NCBI GenBank assembly: GCA_040791665.1
Contig: JBFNNX010000023.1
Coordinates: 558,001 to 622,000 of the forward strand
Origin: Thiodiazotropha sp040791665
Lineage (GTDB): Bacteria > Pseudomonadota > Gammaproteobacteria > Chromatiales > Chromatiaceae
Direction: 5' to 3'
DNA length: 64,000 nt
The position numbers were made by a program, and so were the translations under genes. The notes under the pieces were generated by a model. That model was not told where the DNA came from. It saw only the letters and a list, made by a program, of their open reading frames with translations, and did not search any database. Shown piece by piece: positions 9,525 through 18,710 of this stretch; the stretch's first letter is position 1; the number at the start of each line of letters is the position of its first letter.

Positions 9525-9953
9525 ATGAGGCAAGTCAAACAGGGTGACACCATCCGCATCCACTATACCGGCACACTGGATGACGGGACTCAATTCGATT
9601 CATCGGTAGACCGAGAACCCTTCGAATTCACCCTTGGCGAGAAAGCGGTTATCCCCGGTTTCGAATCGGGTGTCGAGGGTATGCAGGTCGGCGACCAAAA
9701 AAAAATCCATATCCCCGCTGATGATGCCTATGGTCAGCGCAATGAAGCCCTCATCGAGAAGGTTCCGCTGGAACATTTTCCCGAAGATCTGAATCTTGAG
9801 GTGGGCATGCACCTCCAGGCGCAAAGCCCCAATGGGGAACATTTCAATGTGGTTGTTACCGCTCTCAGCGACAAGGTCGCAACTATCGACGGCAACCACC
9901 CACTGGCAGGGGAGGCACTGAACTTCGATCTTGAACTACTGGAAATCGTGTAA
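9525..9953 (+). CDS. FKBP-type peptidyl-prolyl cis-trans isomerase, SlyD-like
   Basis: 142 residues. It has the FKBP fold with an inserted IF flap typical of short SlyD/FkpB-type enzymes: DTIRIHYTGTLDDGTQFDSS at the start, PGFESGVEGMQVGDQKKI and the AYGQRNEALIEKVPLEHFP segment that begins the flap. No His-rich metal-binding tail is present, unlike E. coli SlyD. No signal peptide, so it is a cytoplasmic folding helper. The ATG at 9525 follows GCGAGAGG at suitable spacing; the longer open frame from 9462 has no support. Confidence 0.93.
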   Translation: MRQVKQGDTIRIHYTGTLDDGTQFDSSVDREPFEFTLGEKAVIPGFESGVEGMQVGDQKKIHIPADDAYGQRNEALIEKVPLEHFPEDLNLEVGMHLQAQSPNGEHFNVVVTALSDKVATIDGNHPLAGEALNFDLELLEIV

Positions 9954-10028
9954 CCTTGCGAGATATACACGTAGAGCCAATGCCATTAACCATTTTTTTT
10001 CAAATAAAACGTGAGACTGGAGGCTGCT

Positions 10029-10844
10029 ATGGCTGAAGCTAAAAAAGCAACAAGTAAAAAGCCAAAGAAAATCAACAATAAAGTGTATGAAAAAGAGTTG
10101 TTCAAGCTGCAGCTTGAACTTGTCAAACTTCAAGAGTGGATCAAATATAAAGGCCTGAAAGCCGTTGTCATCTTCGAGGGCCGGGATGCCGCCGGCAAAG
10201 GCGGAGTGATAAAACGCATCACCACACACCTCAGCCCACGTATCTGCCGTGTGGTCGCCCTCCCCGCCCCTACGGAACGGGAACAATCCCAGTGGTATTT
10301 CCAGCGCTACGTACCCCATCTGCCAGCTGCCGGCGAGATGGTGCTATTCGACCGCAGTTGGTACAACCGGGCAGGCGTCGAGAAGGTGATGGGGTTCTGC
10401 TCCGAAGAGGAGTACCAGGAGTTCATGCGTTCCTGCCCCGAGTTCGAGCGCATGCTGGTGCGTTCCGGCATTATCCTGATCAAATACTGGTTCTCAGTCT
10501 CCGATGAGGAGCAAGAGAGAAGGTTTCAGAGCCGACTGGAAGAGCCGCACAAGCGCTGGAAACTGAGCCCAATGGATCTGGAGTCCCGTTCCCGCTGGCT
10601 TGAATATTCAAAGGCGAAAGACGAGATGTTTGCCCACACCGATATCAAACAGGCCCCCTGGTATGTGGTGAACTCCGATATCAAGAAACACGCCCGACTC
10701 AACTGCATCGCCCATCTCCTGAGTATGATCCCCTACAAGGACCTGACCCCGGAACCCATCGAACTGCCCCACCGAGCCCCCGATACAGGCTACGTAAGGC
10801 CGCCGATCACCGATCAGACATTTGTACCGGAAATCTATCCCTAG
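10029..10844 (+). CDS. ppk2: Polyphosphate kinase 2 (PPK2 family)
   Basis: 271 residues, a single-domain PPK2. The P-loop FEGRDAAGKGG is at about residue 48-58 and the Walker B/lid motif FDRSWYNRAG at about 105-115. These enzymes transfer phosphate between polyphosphate and nucleotides, typically making GTP or ATP from the diphosphate. A lysine-rich N-terminal tail precedes the fold. The ATG at 10029 is preceded by CTGGAGG. It stands alone between convergent and divergent neighbours and has a hairpin right after its stop. Confidence 0.93.
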   Translation: MAEAKKATSKKPKKINNKVYEKELFKLQLELVKLQEWIKYKGLKAVVIFEGRDAAGKGGVIKRITTHLSPRICRVVALPAPTEREQSQWYFQRYVPHLPAAGEMVLFDRSWYNRAGVEKVMGFCSEEEYQEFMRSCPEFERMLVRSGIILIKYWFSVSDEEQERRFQSRLEEPHKRWKLSPMDLESRSRWLEYSKAKDEMFAHTDIKQAPWYVVNSDIKKHARLNCIAHLLSMIPYKDLTPEPIELPHRAPDTGYVRPPITDQTFVPEIYP

Positions 10845-10856
10845 ACACTGATCTGC

Positions 10857-10882
10857 CCCATCCCGGCACACACCGGGATGGG
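10857..10882 (+). terminator. Hairpin after ppk2
   Basis: Perfect 10-bp stem CCCATCCCGG / CCGGGATGGG with a 6-base loop, 12 bp past the stop codon. There is no T run, so termination efficiency is uncertain. It lies between convergent genes and could serve both. Confidence 0.55.
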
Positions 10883-10910
10883 CTAATTCGCCAGACAGCC
10901 GACTCGATGG

Positions 10911-11366
10911 CTATTTTTTTTCATCCTCGCGCTTAAATTCACCCTCGATCACCCGCCTCTCCGGACTTCTGCCCGATCCATCGGGTGCAGACTCCACCGG
11001 CCCCATGACACCTCCGTGTTGCAATCCCAAGGCGAGCAGCCAGCGTCGTATGGCAGGCACCAGAAACAGGAAACCCACCACATCAGTGATAAATCCAGGA
11101 AGCAACAGCAAAAAACCACACACCAGCAATACCGCCCCTTCCATCATCTCGAAGGCCGGCACCTCCCCGCGATCCATCGAGCCTCGCACCCTGGAAAGGG
11201 TGGAAAAGCCTTGGGCTCGGACCATCCAGCCACCCAGCAAGGCGGTGAAAACAGTCAGGAATATCGTCGGAAAAGCACCGATCTGGGAACCTACCTTGAT
11301 AAGAAAGTAGAGCTCAACCAGCGGAACGCCTACAAATAGCAGCAAAAAGAGCAGCAAAGGATTCAT
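10911..11366 (-). CDS. fxsA: FxsA family membrane protein
   Basis: About 151 residues. The start MNPLLLFLLLFVGVPLVELY is typical of FxsA, followed by the conserved cytoplasmic-side segment FTALLGGWMVRAQGF and two further hydrophobic helices (LLLLPGFITDVVGFLFLVP), then a polar charged tail. FxsA is an inner-membrane protein that in E. coli affects F-plasmid exclusion of phage T7; its cellular job is unknown. A 40-codon upstream extension is open but unlike the family. In many gammaproteobacteria fxsA lies next to groES, and here it is only 1.6 kb away. Confidence 0.88.
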   Translation of the reverse strand: MNPLLLFLLLFVGVPLVELYFLIKVGSQIGAFPTIFLTVFTALLGGWMVRAQGFSTLSRVRGSMDRGEVPAFEMMEGAVLLVCGFLLLLPGFITDVVGFLFLVPAIRRWLLALGLQHGGVMGPVESAPDGSGRSPERRVIEGEFKREDEKK

Positions 11367-11608
11367 AACGGGAGAGCTTACGCGGGGAGACAGGCCCATA
11401 CAAGGCTCCAAGTCGATCGATCGGATCCACCTTGCAGGCAAGTCATACTGCTCTGCACAAGTGTTGAATCGGCTTGATTTCAGCACTCTGAGGGCGATTG
11501 ATTTCGATAAATATTCATGTTCTTATCAAACTTGACGACATTAAAGAAACCAGAGTGCAATTGTGCAACTCACGCTATTATTATTATCTGTTCGTTAAAG
11601 GGAAAGTG

Positions 11609-12457
11609 ATGAAAATGAAACTATCAACCAATCTACAGAGAACACCCGGCTTTACCGCCCTGGCCGCCATCGTGGCAGCCGCCTTCATCGGCTTGAGCGG
11701 TTGTGAGGCAACAATGCCGAAAATGGGGGGATCATCCGGACACACGGTCACTGGCGCCGCAGGCGGTGAAACCTCGGAGGGCGCCAACAGCGCGCTGGAG
11801 AGCTGCGACGAGACACTCGGTACACTGGCCGTGGTTGAAGATCAGTCCGCACCCTGGTGGGCCACCTACAGGCATCGCTATCCCACACTGGGTACCACCG
11901 TCCCGGTCCTGCGCACCATGATCCAACAATCCAACTGTTTCGTTGTCGTAGAACGCGGCAGAGCGATGAACAACATGATGCAGGAACGCGCCCTGATGCA
12001 GTCCGGGGAAATGCGCCAAGGCAGCAACTTCGGCAAGGGTCAGATGGTTGCTGCCGACTACACCATGAATCCGAGCATCCAGTTCTCCGAAAAGGGCACC
12101 GGTGGCGTCAAGGGCATCGTCGGCGGCCTATTCGGATCCGTTGCCGGCGCCCTGGCGGGCGGATTGAAGTCCAACGAGGCCGCCACCACCCTGCTGCTGG
12201 TGGACAACCGCTCGGGTGTGCAGGTTTCATCCTCTGTGGGTAATGCAAAGAACTTTGACTATAACCTGTTCGGCGGCCTGTTCGGCGGCGGCGCTTTTGG
12301 CGGCGCAGGCGCATTCACCAATACACCGGAAGGCAAGGTGATCACCGCGGCCTTCGCCGACTCCTTCAACCAGATGGTCAAGGCCCTGAGAAATTACAAG
12401 GCACAGACCGTCAAGGGCGGCCTGGGTAAGGGTGGACGGCTGAAAGTCGGTAACTGA
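11609..12457 (+). CDS. CsgG/HfaB-like lipoprotein
   Basis: About 282 residues. The N-terminus is a lipoprotein signal peptide ending in the lipobox LSGC (cysteine near residue 31). The mature part has the CsgG-family pattern TLAVVEDQ..., VPVLRTMIQQSNCFVVVERG, followed by a Gly-rich region (GGLFGSVAGALAGG and GGLFGGGAFGGAGAF). CsgG itself is the curli secretion channel, but many relatives such as this one occur without curli genes and their role is unknown. AAAGGGAAAGTG gives the ribosome site. A strong terminator follows, so it is monocistronic. Confidence 0.8.
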   Translation: MKMKLSTNLQRTPGFTALAAIVAAAFIGLSGCEATMPKMGGSSGHTVTGAAGGETSEGANSALESCDETLGTLAVVEDQSAPWWATYRHRYPTLGTTVPVLRTMIQQSNCFVVVERGRAMNNMMQERALMQSGEMRQGSNFGKGQMVAADYTMNPSIQFSEKGTGGVKGIVGGLFGSVAGALAGGLKSNEAATTLLLVDNRSGVQVSSSVGNAKNFDYNLFGGLFGGGAFGGAGAFTNTPEGKVITAAFADSFNQMVKALRNYKAQTVKGGLGKGGRLKVGN

Positions 12458-12492
12458 GCCGGTCACCGCCTCTGATTCAGAGGCGTGATCCG

Positions 12493-12519
12493 AAAAGGCG
12501 GCCATGGGCCGCCTTTTTT
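12493..12519 (+). terminator. Rho-independent terminator
   Basis: AAAAGGCGGCC / GGCCGCCTTTT stem with a 3-base loop and a run of six T, 36 bp past the CsgG-like gene stop. Confidence 0.92.
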
Positions 12520-12672
12520 CATTGCCGCATCAGTTGCAAACCGGCCCATCCCCATTTGACGGGATAGCTATTACAGCTCTCATGACGCTTTTTGGGAATC
12601 ATCCTCCCAACAGACACCAACCGCTCAGTTGCAATTTTTGCCAGTTGCATGTGGATAGTGTATTTTCCGCCA

Positions 12673-12996
12673 ATGCCGACACCACTCCTCTTGATTCTCT
12701 GTACCGCACCTGACAGGGAGACAGCGCTCAAGCTCTCCAGGTCACTGCTGGAGCAGGGTCTGGCAGCATGTGTCAATATCACTTCGCCTGTCACCTCCGT
12801 CTACCATTGGCAGGGACGGCTGGAACAGTCCGATGAGATTCTGCTGCTGATCAAGACAACCAAACAACAATACCAAAATGTGGAGGCTATGCTCCGGGCA
12901 CAACATCCCTATGAACTTCCGGAAATCATCGCAGTCCCTGTAGAACAGGGGCTGGACGATTACCTCGACTGGGTGGAGAGATGCACAAAAGAATAG
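12673..12996 (+). CDS. cutA: Divalent-cation tolerance protein CutA
   Basis: 107 residues, the family size. It shows the trimeric CutA1 core: LLLILCTAPDRETALKLSRS, GLAACVNI and HPYELPEIIAVPVEQG. CutA is linked to copper tolerance and metal handling, though its exact biochemistry is unsettled. It overlaps the dsbD start by 16 bp, the standard cutA-dsbD arrangement, which implies translational coupling. The start at MPTPLLLI is chosen by family length; the frame is open further upstream. Confidence 0.93.
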   Translation: MPTPLLLILCTAPDRETALKLSRSLLEQGLAACVNITSPVTSVYHWQGRLEQSDEILLLIKTTKQQYQNVEAMLRAQHPYELPEIIAVPVEQGLDDYLDWVERCTKE

Positions 12997-15287
12997 ACTT
13001 GATAATGATGTTCCTGACGCTGCTGGCCTTGTCCAGCCCGAGCACGGCAGCCTGGAACGAGGAAGACCTGTTGTTGCCCGACCAGGCCTTCCAGATCTCC
13101 GGCCGCACCGATGGCGCGGAGAAACTGCTTGTTGAATGGCGCATAGCAGACGGCTACTACATGTATCGCGACAAGATCCAATTCGACAGCGATACCATTG
13201 GCATAGAAGTCGGGGAACCGAAACTATCGAAAGCCAAGATAAAGAACGACGAATTCTTTGGCAAGGTCGCCGTCTATCGCAACAAAGCGTCTGCGGAAAT
13301 TCCGATACGTCGTATGCAGGGATCCCGGGAGACCCTGTTGTTAAAAGCCCGTTCACAGGGCTGTGCCGACCTGGGAATCTGCTTTCCACCGCATATGCAG
13401 GAGATAAGACTGGCGCTGGAGCCGATGCCGGCCGGCAATCGCGCCGAAGCGATCGGGGAGCCGCTACTCGATATCGGCGATACAGCGTCGAACCAATTGT
13501 TTGACAACAATATCGAAGATGAACTGCTGGACCCCGAAGAGGCCTATAAACTTTCGGTGACCGTCGAGGACGGGACCCATCTCCGCCTCTACTGGAGTAT
13601 CGCCGAGGGGACCTATCTCTATCATGACAAGATTACACTTTCCGCGGGTGAGAACCAGGATACCGCCCTAGGCCAGATCTCACTGCCCGAACCCGAGATC
13701 AAGCAGGACACTGTAAGACCGGACGGCACCATAGGCGAAGTTGCCGTTTACCATGATGAGATAGATCTCCTCCTACCGCTTGTGAGAAGCACTGCTGAGG
13801 CAACAGATTTCACCTTGAAGGTTGGTTACCAGGGTTGCGCCGAGATTGGCGTATGCTATCCGCCTATAAACAAGCAGTTTACCCTAGCGTTGCCAACCAT
13901 CTCTGAGGCCGAGGCAAGCGAAACCACCAGTCCCGCAAACGCACCACCGGCCGCTGCCGCCAATGAACCGCTATCGGAGCTTGACGAAATAACCGAAACC
14001 ATGAAAGGCGGCTCGATCCTGCTCATCATCGGCCTCTTTTTTCTTCTCGGGTTGGGTTTGGCATTTACTCCCTGCATCTTCCCTATGATCCCCATCCTAT
14101 CCGGCATCATTGCGGGACATGGCGACAAAATCACCACGCAAAAGGCCTTCATATTATCACTGGTCTACGTACTGGCGATGGCGATCACATACACCATTGC
14201 CGGCGTCCTGGCCGGACTCTTCGGCGAAAACCTGCAGGCCTATTTTCAGAACCCATGGATACTCAGCGCCTTTGCCTTGGTTTTCGTGCTGCTGGCCCTC
14301 TCCATGTTTGGCTTCTATGACCTGCAACTGCCCAGCAGCCTGCAGAGCCGACTCACCGAAGTCAGCAACAGACAACAGGGTGGCTCCCTCATCGGTGTAG
14401 CGATCATGGGATTTCTCTCCGCCCTGATAGTCGGCCCCTGTGTCGCACCGCCTCTGGCGGGTGCACTCATCTATATCGGCCAGACCGGTGACGCACCGCT
14501 GGGAGGTATGGCCCTGTTCGCCCTCAGTATGGGCATGGGTGCGCCGGTGATTGCGATCGGCACGTCTGCCGGCAAACTGCTGCCGCGTGCCGGCAGTTGG
14601 ATGGATGCCGTCAAGGCGGTATTCGGCGTTGCCCTGTTGGCTGTTGCCATCATCATGCTTGAGCGTATCATCCCGGCAGATATCGCCATGCTGCTCTGGG
14701 GCATCCTCTTTATCGTCTCCGCGATCTACATGGGAGCCCTGCGCAACCTGGAGATCGAGGCAAGCGGCTGGCAGAAGCTGTGGAAAGGTCTCGGTTTCGT
14801 GTTTCTGGTTTACGGCACATTGATGCTGGTCGGCGCCGCTGCAGGAGGTAAGGATACCTTGCAGCCACTTCGCGGGATCGCCTTTGCCGGCGGTTCTGGC
14901 GGCGCCCAGGGTCACCAGGAGCTTCAATTCAAACGCATAAAAAGCCTAGATGACCTACAGCGTGAAGTCGCATCAGCCAGCAGCCAGGGAAAACCGGTAA
15001 TGCTCGACTTCTATGCCGACTGGTGCGTCTCCTGCAAAGAGATGGAGAAATATACCTTTTCCGACCCCCAGGTAATCGATGCACTCGCCAATACACACCT
15101 GCTGCAGGCCGATGTCACAGCCAACGACGACATCGACCAGGCATTGCTGCAGGGGCATTTCGGCCTCCCCGGCCCACCCGCCATCATTTTTTACGGCAGT
15201 GATGGACGGGAGCGCAAGAACTACCGCCTGGTGGGATTCAAGCCCGCCGAGGAATTCAGCGCCCATGTAAACAGGGCCATACGGTAA
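12981..15287 (+). CDS. dsbD: Thiol:disulfide interchange protein DsbD with duplicated N-terminal domain
   Basis: 768 residues, clearly longer than E. coli DsbD (~565). A signal peptide (to about residue 24) is followed by two DsbD-alpha-like periplasmic domains, each with the paired cysteines (GCADLGICFPP near 130 and GCAEIGVCYPP near 295). Next comes the eight-helix electron-transfer domain with its membrane cysteines in TPCIFPMIP and VGPCVAPPL, and a C-terminal thioredoxin domain with DWCVSCKEME. DsbD moves electrons from cytoplasmic thioredoxin to periplasmic DsbC/DsbG and cytochrome c maturation factors. The second alpha domain suggests extra or different periplasmic partners. Confidence 0.95.
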   Translation: MHKRIDLIMMFLTLLALSSPSTAAWNEEDLLLPDQAFQISGRTDGAEKLLVEWRIADGYYMYRDKIQFDSDTIGIEVGEPKLSKAKIKNDEFFGKVAVYRNKASAEIPIRRMQGSRETLLLKARSQGCADLGICFPPHMQEIRLALEPMPAGNRAEAIGEPLLDIGDTASNQLFDNNIEDELLDPEEAYKLSVTVEDGTHLRLYWSIAEGTYLYHDKITLSAGENQDTALGQISLPEPEIKQDTVRPDGTIGEVAVYHDEIDLLLPLVRSTAEATDFTLKVGYQGCAEIGVCYPPINKQFTLALPTISEAEASETTSPANAPPAAAANEPLSELDEITETMKGGSILLIIGLFFLLGLGLAFTPCIFPMIPILSGIIAGHGDKITTQKAFILSLVYVLAMAITYTIAGVLAGLFGENLQAYFQNPWILSAFALVFVLLALSMFGFYDLQLPSSLQSRLTEVSNRQQGGSLIGVAIMGFLSALIVGPCVAPPLAGALIYIGQTGDAPLGGMALFALSMGMGAPVIAIGTSAGKLLPRAGSWMDAVKAVFGVALLAVAIIMLERIIPADIAMLLWGILFIVSAIYMGALRNLEIEASGWQKLWKGLGFVFLVYGTLMLVGAAAGGKDTLQPLRGIAFAGGSGGAQGHQELQFKRIKSLDDLQREVASASSQGKPVMLDFYADWCVSCKEMEKYTFSDPQVIDALANTHLLQADVTANDDIDQALLQGHFGLPGPPAIIFYGSDGRERKNYRLVGFKPAEEFSAHVNRAIR

Positions 15288-15457
15288 TTTGCGACGATCT
15301 TGGCATGTACTGCATTGAAACTGGACAAAATCGCGCTGATCTTGCAGAATCTAACGACTCATAATCATCCCTCCGGAATCCCCGTAATCGGGATCAGCAT
15401 GTGAAACAAAAGCTGGGGGGTGTACACCTAAATTTCTCTGCCCTGGAATATTGGATA

Positions 15458-15898
15458 ATGGCAACCATCCTGGTACTGAACGGTCCGAATCTGAATCTGC
15501 TTGGCACCCGGGAACCCAAACACTATGGTCACGAGACTCTTGACGCCATTCGCCAGCGCCTGGAAAGCAGAGGCAGAGAGTTGGGGTTCGATATCGATTT
15601 CCGTCAAAGCAATGCGGAACACGAACTCCTTACGTGGATACATCAGGCTAACCAATCGGATGTCTGTTTCATCATTATCAATCCGGCTGCATTCACTCAT
15701 ACCAGCATAGCGCTGAGAGATGCGATATTGGGAACAGGCATACCCTACATAGAGGTCCATCTCTCCAATGTGCACGCCAGAGAGGAGTTCCGCAAACACT
15801 CCTATTTCTCTGACAAAGCCGAAGGTGTCATCACCGGCCTGGGTGCGGAGGGTTATGAACTCGCCTTGCAAGCCGCTGCCACGCGGCTCAACAAATAA
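15458..15898 (+). CDS. aroQ: 3-dehydroquinate dehydratase, type II
   Basis: 146 residues. It starts MATILVLNGPNLNLLGTREP, with the active-site tyrosine in the following KHYG, and carries NPAAFTHTSIALRDA and EVHLSNVHAREEFRKHS, the type II signatures. It catalyses step 3 of the shikimate pathway in the cytoplasm. It is 19 bp upstream of accB; aroQ-accB-accC is a conserved cluster. The first 19 codons of the open frame from 15401 are not family-like. Confidence 0.97.
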   Translation: MATILVLNGPNLNLLGTREPKHYGHETLDAIRQRLESRGRELGFDIDFRQSNAEHELLTWIHQANQSDVCFIIINPAAFTHTSIALRDAILGTGIPYIEVHLSNVHAREEFRKHSYFSDKAEGVITGLGAEGYELALQAAATRLNK

Positions 15899-15917
15899 TT
15901 CTTAGAGACAGGTCAAC

Positions 15918-16388
15918 ATGGATATTCGCAAAGTAAAAAAATTGATTGAGTTACTTGAGGAGTCTGACGTCGCGGAGATCGAAATTCATGAAGGGGAGGA
16001 GTCGGTCAGAATAAGCCGCCAAAGCTCAATACCCTCAACGATAGCTATCCCAAGCATGCAGCCTCAGGTTGCGGCAGCCCCGGCGCCCGCACCGGCAGCA
16101 GCACCTGCCGCTACCGGCGCCCCCGAACCGCGAGCCGCAGCCGAGGAGATTCAGGGACACAGTGTAAACTCACCGATGGTGGGCACCTTCTACCGATCGC
16201 CCTCGCCCGGCAGTAAGCCGTTTGTGGAGGAGGGCCAAACGGTCGCAGTCGGCGATACCCTGTGTATCATTGAAGCGATGAAGATCCTCAACCAGATAGA
16301 GTCCGACAAGGCCGGTACCGTCAAAAAAATTCTGGTCGAAAACGGACAGCCCGTCGAATACAACGAACCGCTATTCATCATTGATTGA
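15918..16388 (+). CDS. accB: Biotin carboxyl carrier protein of acetyl-CoA carboxylase
   Basis: 156 residues. An N-terminal region (residues 1-45), an Ala/Pro-rich linker (about 50-75) and a C-terminal biotinyl domain with EAMKI; the biotin lysine is K122. It carries CO2 from AccC to the carboxyltransferase AccAD for malonyl-CoA synthesis. AGAGACAGG precedes the ATG. accC begins 8 bp after the stop. Confidence 0.98.
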   Translation: MDIRKVKKLIELLEESDVAEIEIHEGEESVRISRQSSIPSTIAIPSMQPQVAAAPAPAPAAAPAATGAPEPRAAAEEIQGHSVNSPMVGTFYRSPSPGSKPFVEEGQTVAVGDTLCIIEAMKILNQIESDKAGTVKKILVENGQPVEYNEPLFIID

Positions 16389-16396
16389 GTGACACC

Positions 16397-17737
16397 ATGA
16401 TAGACAAGATCGTAATCGCCAATCGTGGTGAGATAGCATTGCGCATCCTGCGCGCCTGTAAAGAACTCGGCATCAAGACCGTCGCCGTACACTCCGAGGC
16501 CGACCGTGATCTAAAGCATGTGTTGCTTGCCGACGAATCCGTATGCATAGGCCCCGCTCCCTCGAGCGAGAGCTATCTGAACATACCCGCCATCATCAGT
16601 GCCGCCGAAGTCACTGACTCGGTCGCCATACATCCCGGATACGGCTTTCTTTCAGAGAATGCAGATTTCGCCGAGCGTGTGGAAAACAGCGGTTTCATCT
16701 TTATCGGACCCAAGGCCGATACAATCCGCACCATGGGCGACAAAGTGGCCGCCATCGAAGCCATGCGCAAGGCCAATGTGCCGACGGTGCCGGGTTCAAA
16801 CGGTCCGCTGGACAACAATGCCAAGCGCACCAGAGATGTAGCGAACGAAATCGGTTATCCGGTCATCATCAAGGCCGCCGGTGGCGGTGGCGGTAGGGGC
16901 ATGCGGGTAGTGCATACGGAAGCGACGCTGCTGAACGCCGTTGCCATGACCAAGGCCGAAGCCGAAGCCGCATTCGGTAACGGCACCGTGTATATGGAGA
17001 AGTTCCTCGGCAATCCTCGCCACGTCGAGTTTCAGGTCCTTTCCGACACTCATGGCAATGCGATTCATCTAGGTGAGCGCGACTGTTCTATGCAACGCCG
17101 TCACCAAAAGGTTGTGGAGGAGGCGCCTGCGCCTGGCATTACCCAACAGCAACGCAATAACGTGGGCGAACGCTGCGCCGAAGCCTGCCGCCAGATCGGC
17201 TATCGGGGCGCGGGTACGTTCGAGTTTCTCTACGAGGATGGTGAATTCTACTTCATTGAGATGAATACCCGGGTGCAGGTTGAACATCCGGTCACCGAAC
17301 TGATCACGGGTATCGATATCGTAAAACAGCAGATTCTCATCGCAGCCGGAGAACCCCTGAGCTACAAACAGGACGAGATCAAGCTACAAGGCCATGCCGT
17401 CGAATGCCGGATCAATGCCGAGGACCCGGAGAAGTTTCTACCCAGCCCCGGCACCATCAGCCAGCTCCATACCCCCGGTGGTCCTGGCGTTCGTGTCGAC
17501 ACCCATATCTACAATGGCTACAGAGTCCCTCCCTACTACGACTCCATGATTGGCAAGCTTGTCACCCACGGGGAGACCCGTGAATCGGCCATCGCGAGAA
17601 TGCGCATCGCCCTGCAGGAGATGGTGATCAGTGGTATCAAGACCAATATACCGCTGCACCTGGACATCATGCGTGACGCTGCCTTCAGAGAAGGTGGCGC
17701 CAACATCCACTACCTGGAAAAGAAACTAGGACTTTGA
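16397..17737 (+). CDS. accC: Biotin carboxylase subunit of acetyl-CoA carboxylase
   Basis: 446 residues. ATP-grasp enzyme with IANRGEIALRILRACKELG at the start, the glycine-rich lid AAGGGGGRGMRVV, and EMNTRVQVEHPVTE of the active site. It carboxylates AccB-biotin with ATP and bicarbonate. The ATG at 16397 matches the family N-terminus; an in-frame TTG at 16385 overlaps the accB stop and is less likely. Confidence 0.98.
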   Translation: MIDKIVIANRGEIALRILRACKELGIKTVAVHSEADRDLKHVLLADESVCIGPAPSSESYLNIPAIISAAEVTDSVAIHPGYGFLSENADFAERVENSGFIFIGPKADTIRTMGDKVAAIEAMRKANVPTVPGSNGPLDNNAKRTRDVANEIGYPVIIKAAGGGGGRGMRVVHTEATLLNAVAMTKAEAEAAFGNGTVYMEKFLGNPRHVEFQVLSDTHGNAIHLGERDCSMQRRHQKVVEEAPAPGITQQQRNNVGERCAEACRQIGYRGAGTFEFLYEDGEFYFIEMNTRVQVEHPVTELITGIDIVKQQILIAAGEPLSYKQDEIKLQGHAVECRINAEDPEKFLPSPGTISQLHTPGGPGVRVDTHIYNGYRVPPYYDSMIGKLVTHGETRESAIARMRIALQEMVISGIKTNIPLHLDIMRDAAFREGGANIHYLEKKLGL

Positions 17738-17742
17738 GTGTC

Positions 17743-17830
17743 GAGTTTTGAGTTGTGGGTTATGAGTTTTAAGTTGGGAAGCGCTTATCCCTCAGCTAAC
17801 CCATAATTAAAACTCACTACTCAAAACTTA
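17743..17830. repeat. Inverted mosaic of GAGTTTT/GGGTTAT words
   Basis: The whole accC-prmA gap is an imperfect inverted repeat. The left side has GAGTTTTGAGT, GGGTTAT and GAGTTTTAAG; the right side has the complements CTAACCCATAATTAAAACTCA and ACTCAAAACT (split here for clarity). It is A/T-rich and unlike the flanking coding DNA. It resembles short interspersed repeats rather than a rho-independent terminator. Confidence 0.6.
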
Positions 17831-17834
17831 CAAT

Positions 17835-18710
17835 ATGTGGTTGCAACTCTCAATCGACTGCAGTGAAACCGAGGCCCCTTTGCTGGAGCTGGTCTTCGCG
17901 GACCTTGGAGCGCTATCTGTCACCCTTGGCGATGCCGGTGATCAGCCGCTGCTGGAAACCCCGCCGGAGTCGACCCAGCTATGGCAACACACTCGAGTCA
18001 CCGCACTGTTCGAGGAAGACCGGCAACCACTGAAGCTACGCACTGCCCTTGCCGCGATCCTCGACCCCGAACTGGTCGGCAGACTGCGATGGGAACGTAT
18101 TGAAGACAGGATATGGGAGCGGGTCTGGCTGGAGCATTTCAAACCCATGTCATTCGGACGGCGTCTGTGGGTCTGTCCTGCTGGCGAATCGATTGATCAA
18201 CGGAATACGGTTGTCATTAAACTCGATCCCGGACTGGCCTTCGGCACAGGCACACACCCCACCACAGCACTCTGCCTGGAATGGCTGGATGCTCAGGACC
18301 TGAAGGGAAGACGTATTATCGATTACGGCTGTGGCTCCGGTATCCTCGCGATCGCAGCGCTGAAGCTTGGCGCCTCCTCAGCCGTTGCCCTCGACCATGA
18401 CCGGCAGGCCTTGATCGCCAGTAGAGACAATGCGCAGAAGAATGGCGTTTCGGACCGACTTATAACCTGCCTGCCGGATGAAATGCCAAACGGACAGTTC
18501 GACCTGCTGGTTGCCAACATACTTGCAGCGCCATTGATCCAACTAGCCCCGGATTTTGCACGGCTCGTCCGGCCCGGCGGCAGGTTCGCCCTCTCCGGTA
18601 TTCTCGTGGAGCAAGAATCCGAAGTGGCACCGGCTTACCAGGCATTCGCGGCCCTGGAGGCACCCAAACGGCAACAAGAATGGCTGCTTCTGAGCGGTGC
18701 GGTCACCTAA
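17835..18710 (+). CDS. prmA: Ribosomal protein L11 methyltransferase
   Basis: 291 residues. N-terminal substrate-recognition domain (MWLQLSIDCSETEAPLLELV...) and C-terminal SAM-dependent methyltransferase with DYGCGSGILAIAALKLGA, DHDRQAL and the NILAAPL catalytic loop. LDPGLAFGTGTHPTT is a PrmA signature. It trimethylates ribosomal protein L11. It lies downstream of accC and upstream of the DUF3426 gene, a conserved order. Confidence 0.97.
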   Translation: MWLQLSIDCSETEAPLLELVFADLGALSVTLGDAGDQPLLETPPESTQLWQHTRVTALFEEDRQPLKLRTALAAILDPELVGRLRWERIEDRIWERVWLEHFKPMSFGRRLWVCPAGESIDQRNTVVIKLDPGLAFGTGTHPTTALCLEWLDAQDLKGRRIIDYGCGSGILAIAALKLGASSAVALDHDRQALIASRDNAQKNGVSDRLITCLPDEMPNGQFDLLVANILAAPLIQLAPDFARLVRPGGRFALSGILVEQESEVAPAYQAFAALEAPKRQQEWLLLSGAVT

